This document shows, one piece after another, positions 60,911 to 64,000 of a DNA stretch of 64,000 nt (position 1 is its first letter; each line of letters starts with the position of its first letter). Below the pieces are notes generated by a model. It saw only the letters and a program-made list of their open reading frames with translations. It ran no database searches and was not told the DNA's origin. The position numbers were made by a program, and so were the translations under genes. The DNA lies in contig NZ_CP051627.1 of the NCBI RefSeq assembly GCF_023208015.1, positions 2,542,001 through 2,606,000 on the forward strand, given 5' to 3'. Source of the stretch: Thermobifida alba (GTDB lineage Bacteria > Actinomycetota > Actinomycetes > Streptosporangiales > Streptosporangiaceae).

Positions 60911-62023
60911 TTGTCCAGCGGCCGTTCGAGGTCCACGAGCGTCGTGGCCCTGCTCGCAGACATACCGAGCACGGGCCATCTCGGCGACGCCCAGGCACGG
61001 CGTTTCCCCCTGGACGGCGACGACCTCGCCGCCCAGTCCGGGGAGTTCATCGACTTCGCCGCCCACCACATCGCCCAGGGCAGGAAGGTCGTCGCGCTCT
61101 ACCCCCACTGGCGCGGCGGCCGCGCCGAACGCGCGATCCAGTTCGCCCGGGGCGCGCTGCGGACCGACCACGTCGCCGCCGTCCCCGTGGACGTGTCGCC
61201 GCTGGCCCTGTCGCTGCTGGCCGACCAGCTGGCCTACCTCGCACCGTACCTGCCCGCCGGCCTGATCGCCGAACTCGGCGACGAACTCGCCGCCCACATC
61301 CTGGCCGGCGGCTGGCTGCGCAGCGTGGCCAACCTCTCCACCATTCCCATCACGGTCAAACAGCACATGGGCTCCTTCGCCCCGGGAGTGGTCTTCCTGG
61401 CCTTCTGCGCGCCCGCCAAACGGGTGGGCCGGGTCCGCAAGGCCGACCCCGCGGCGAACATCCCGTTCCGCCCGATGAACCCGACCCAGGTCCTGGTCTC
61501 CGCCGGCGGGGACGCCGACCGTGCCGCGTTCGACCGGCAGTTCCTCCCCGCGGTCGGCGCCACGGCCGTGCGTGAACTCCCGGAGCAGCCGCTCGGCGCC
61601 GTCTACTGGGGCACCGCCAAGTACGTGGAGTTCGTGGTCCTCAGCGCGCACCAGGACGCACTGACCACCCCGGTCCGCGCCCTGCGCTCGACCGCCTGCG
61701 CGTGGTGCCGCGAACGGGTCGTCGGTCCGCACTGCCGGTTCTGCGGAGCCGCCAACCAGCATCCGGTGCGGCGGCCGCCCCGCCCCGCCCCGCCCACGGC
61801 CCATCCCGGGACACGTCCGCAAGGGCTGCCTCCCCCCGCCGGTCCACGCCTGCCCGGACCACCGCCCCCGACCGGTCCACGCCTGCCCGGACCGCCACCC
61901 GCCCAGGCTCCCCCCGCCCCTCCGGGAGCGAACGGCCGCCACCGCCCCGCCCCGCCGCCTCCCCCGTCCCCCGGCCCACGCACCGACACCGGCCCCCTGC
62001 CGGAGTACCGTCCGGCGCGATGA
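60911..62023 (+). CDS. Tad-operon protein with zinc ribbon, unknown function
   Basis: The protein has 370 residues from a TTG with GGGAG about 8 bases upstream. The body (about 1-255) is a conserved-looking globular domain: RKVVALYPHWRGGRAERAIQ, QLAYLAPYLPAGLIAELGDE and ANLSTIPITVKQHMGSFAPG. A zinc ribbon follows with CAWCRERVVGPHCRFCG (CxxC...CxxC). A Pro-rich low-complexity tail ends in EYRPAR. No family recognised. It precedes CpaB- and CpaE-like genes and is read as part of that pilus operon. Confidence 0.7.
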   Translation: MSSGRSRSTSVVALLADIPSTGHLGDAQARRFPLDGDDLAAQSGEFIDFAAHHIAQGRKVVALYPHWRGGRAERAIQFARGALRTDHVAAVPVDVSPLALSLLADQLAYLAPYLPAGLIAELGDELAAHILAGGWLRSVANLSTIPITVKQHMGSFAPGVVFLAFCAPAKRVGRVRKADPAANIPFRPMNPTQVLVSAGGDADRAAFDRQFLPAVGATAVRELPEQPLGAVYWGTAKYVEFVVLSAHQDALTTPVRALRSTACAWCRERVVGPHCRFCGAANQHPVRRPPRPAPPTAHPGTRPQGLPPPAGPRLPGPPPPTGPRLPGPPPAQAPPAPPGANGRHRPAPPPPPSPGPRTDTGPLPEYRPAR

Positions 62024-62091
62024 GGCGTCCGGCGACCGCCGTCCCGTCCCCCGTCCCAGCACCGTCTGGCCAGAACTAGAAACGGAGCGTC

Positions 62092-62865
62092 ATGAACCCC
62101 CGTCAACGACGCGGCGTTCTGCTCATGATCGTCGCCGCACTCGGCGCGGTCGTCGTGTTCTTCACGATCGTCTCCTACGTCAACACGCTCAACAGCGAAC
62201 TGGGCACCTACCGGACGGTTCTGCGGCTCACCCAGGACGTCGACCCCTACCAGCCGATCACCGAGGACATGGTCGAACCCTACGAGGTGCCGGCCAAGTT
62301 CTTCGACGAGGAGACCTTCCTGGCCGACCTGACCGACGCCGACCAGGCGCTGTCGCAGCCGGGCAGCGAGGCCGTCTCCGCCACCTTCCTGCAGGCGGGC
62401 ACTCTGCTGCAGAAGAGCATGGTGATCCCCGCGCCCGCACTGGAGAACGGCGAACGCGAGATCGCGATCATGATCAACGCCGAGACCGGCGTGGCCGGCA
62501 AGGTGTCCCGCCAGTCCCGCGTGGACGTCTACGCCTCCTTCCAGCCCAACGAGCAGTCCCCCGCCTGCGCGATCCGCGTGCTGACCAACGTGGAGGTCCT
62601 GGACGTGGGGGACATCGGCTCGCAGATCGACTCGCAGACCGGCGGCACCAACACCGTCGTCCCCGTCACCTTCCGGCTCACCCCCCAGCAGGCGCTGCAG
62701 CTCACCTACGCCGAGTCCTTCGCCTCCAAGGTCCGCCTGGCCCTGGTCAGCGCACGCGGGGCGGGCACCCCCGGGGAGATGGAGTTCTGCTCCGACGACC
62801 AACTGGAGGCGCTCGGGGAGCAGCGGAACGACGAGCAGGACAACAGCGGCCCGGGCGGCTTCTGA
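62092..62865 (+). CDS. CpaB/RcpC-like SAF-domain pilus protein
   Basis: The protein has 257 residues. A membrane-anchoring N-terminus (RRGVLLMIVAALGAVVVFFT, about 4-25) is followed by a SAF domain (VDPYQPITEDMVEPYEVPAK) and an RcpC-like region (REIAIMINAETGVAGKVSRQ, SRVDVYASFQPNEQSPACAI, NVEVLDVGDIGSQIDSQTGG). CpaB/RcpC proteins help assemble Tad/Flp pili at the cell envelope. A short gap precedes the ATPase gene. The acidic C-terminus is unremarkable. Confidence 0.85.
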   Translation: MNPRQRRGVLLMIVAALGAVVVFFTIVSYVNTLNSELGTYRTVLRLTQDVDPYQPITEDMVEPYEVPAKFFDEETFLADLTDADQALSQPGSEAVSATFLQAGTLLQKSMVIPAPALENGEREIAIMINAETGVAGKVSRQSRVDVYASFQPNEQSPACAIRVLTNVEVLDVGDIGSQIDSQTGGTNTVVPVTFRLTPQQALQLTYAESFASKVRLALVSARGAGTPGEMEFCSDDQLEALGEQRNDEQDNSGPGGF

Positions 62866-62900
62866 TGGCACGCGCCGCCCGCCCCCGGAGGTGAGAACGG

Positions 62901-64000
62901 ATGAACGCCTACCAGGTCATGATCGGTGTCCCCACCGACGAACTGGAGAACGCCCTCGTCGCCCGGTTCGCGGAGATCGCCGAAACCGAGGTCGTGAGCG
63001 TGCACCGCTCCTCGCACGAGATCACCGACGCGCTGCCCCGGCTGCCCGGCCTCGACGTGGTGCTGATCCACGAGGACCTCGGCCCCCTCCCGGTGCTCGA
63101 CCTCATCCGCGACATCTCCCGCAACCGCCCCCAGCTCGCCGTCATCCTCATCTCCGACGAGACGTCCCCCGACGTCTTCACCAACGCGGTGGAGGCGGGC
63201 GCACGCGGCCTGCTGCAGAGCGACGCCACGATCGAGGAACTCGGCGCGCGCGTCTCCAGCGCGGCCGAATGGTCCCGGACCCTGCGCCGCCACCTGGAAG
63301 CCGCGTCCCTGGACCTGCCCATGACGGGACGCCGCGGCCGGATCATCACCCTGACCGGCGCCAAGGGCGGGGTGGGCACCACCACCACGGCGATCCACCT
63401 GGCCCGGATAGCGGCCCGGAGCGGCCAGGTGGTCTGCCTCGTCGACCTCGACCTGCAGTCCGGCGACATCCCGGGCTACTGCGACCTCAAACACCGCCGC
63501 AGCATCGTCGACCTGGTCGAGGCCGCCGACGACATCAGCGCCGCGATGCTCGCCGACACCCTCTACGTGCACCCCGACGGCCCCCACATCCTGCTGGCCC
63601 CCGTGCACGGCGAGAACGGCGAGGACGTCACCGCGCGCGCGGCCCGGCAGATCCTGGGAGCGCTGCGGTCACGCTACGACGCGGTGATCGTGGACTGCGG
63701 CTCCTCCGTCGACGACGCGACCGCCGTGGCCGTGGAACTGTCCGACACCGCCCTGGTCCTCGTCACCCCCGACCTCCCGGCGCTGCGCGCCGCCCAGCGG
63801 CTCATGGCGATGTGGGAGCGCCTCCAGATCCGCGAGGCCAAGAACGTCACGTCGCTGCTGGTCCGGCACAGCCGCAGGAACGAGATCCAACCCGAGTTCG
63901 CCCGCAAACTGCTGGGCGCCCAGATGCTGCGCACCGTCGTCCCCGCCGCCTACCGGGCCCTGGAGGAGGCGTCCAACACCGGCAACCCCTCCAGGCTCAC
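62901..64000 (+). CDS. CpaE/TadZ-like ParA-type ATPase (partial, runs off the right edge)
   Basis: At least 366 codons from an ATG with GGAGGTGAG. The N-terminal half is receiver-like (VIGVPTDELENALVARF; LIHEDLGPLPVLDLIRDIS). The second half is a ParA-type ATPase: Walker A TLTGAKGGVGTTTTAIHLAR with Lys155, DLDLQSGDIPGYCDLKH (Walker A-prime), and VIVDCGSSVDDATAVAVELS as Walker B-like. TadZ/CpaE proteins localise the Tad pilus machine. No stop before 64000, so the gene is truncated by the window and further tad genes should follow. Confidence 0.92.
   Translation, partial: MNAYQVMIGVPTDELENALVARFAEIAETEVVSVHRSSHEITDALPRLPGLDVVLIHEDLGPLPVLDLIRDISRNRPQLAVILISDETSPDVFTNAVEAGARGLLQSDATIEELGARVSSAAEWSRTLRRHLEAASLDLPMTGRRGRIITLTGAKGGVGTTTTAIHLARIAARSGQVVCLVDLDLQSGDIPGYCDLKHRRSIVDLVEAADDISAAMLADTLYVHPDGPHILLAPVHGENGEDVTARAARQILGALRSRYDAVIVDCGSSVDDATAVAVELSDTALVLVTPDLPALRAAQRLMAMWERLQIREAKNVTSLLVRHSRRNEIQPEFARKLLGAQMLRTVVPAAYRALEEASNTGNPSRL

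Overview
The window reads as chromosomal DNA of a high-GC actinomycete (by eye about 70 % G+C, with strongly G/C-biased third codon positions, many GTG and TTG starts and several leaderless-looking genes). An AGCS symporter, an RsbW-type anti-sigma kinase, a Ser/Thr kinase with an external domain, DUF2510 and DUF4178/DUF2617/DUF350 proteins and a Tad/Flp-type pilus operon all fit Actinomycetota. Nocardiopsaceae or a related family is my guess, not a proven placement. There are no rRNA genes, intact insertion sequences or CRISPR arrays.

Layout: 0-8 kb carries a receptor-like Ser/Thr kinase, a quinone oxidoreductase, a stomatin/NfeD pair, a CobD protein and a lytic transglycosylase-like protein. 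At 8.2-8.6 kb a tRNA-Arg(UCU) gene is followed by a scrap of tyrosine recombinase, the likely scar of an old integration. 9-14.5 kb holds a two-component system and a five-gene leftward operon (DUF4178, DUF2617, a repetitive lipoprotein-like protein, DUF350, membrane-fused aminopropyltransferase). 14.7-31 kb is mixed metabolism: an acyl-CoA oxidase-like protein, an Lrp regulator, an RsbW-type kinase, a purine nucleoside phosphorylase, an MFS exporter, acetoacetyl-CoA synthetase, a MocR regulator, an SGNH hydrolase, ornithine aminotransferase and a NADAR protein. 31-46 kb holds an acyl-CoA synthetase, DUF368 (PopT-like), thiD under a TPP riboswitch, a Na+/alanine symporter, two GT4 glycosyltransferases, an aminotransferase with a divergent LysR regulator, a second spermidine-synthase-like fusion, and a degenerate D-2-hydroxyacid dehydrogenase. 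46-57 kb is rich in secreted or surface proteins: an exported protein, an NlpC/P60 peptidase, a membrane-anchored subtilisin-inhibitor-like protein, and a binding-protein/VWA fusion. 57-64 kb has an amidase-like protein behind a structured leader, a DUF2510 protein with four 123-bp tandem repeats, oligoribonuclease, tRNA-His, and the start of a Tad-type operon (zinc-ribbon protein, CpaB-like, CpaE/TadZ-like ATPase) that runs off the right edge.

No single element is a clear-cut novel defence or mobile system. The items most worth following are the repeat array with kinase-site-like motifs (58.1-58.7 kb), the polyamine-type operon with its GDY-repeat protein, the tethered inhibitor-like protein beside the VWA fusion, the tRNA-Arg integration scar, the overlapping leader ORF in front of the DMT transporter, and the structured leader at 57.1 kb.
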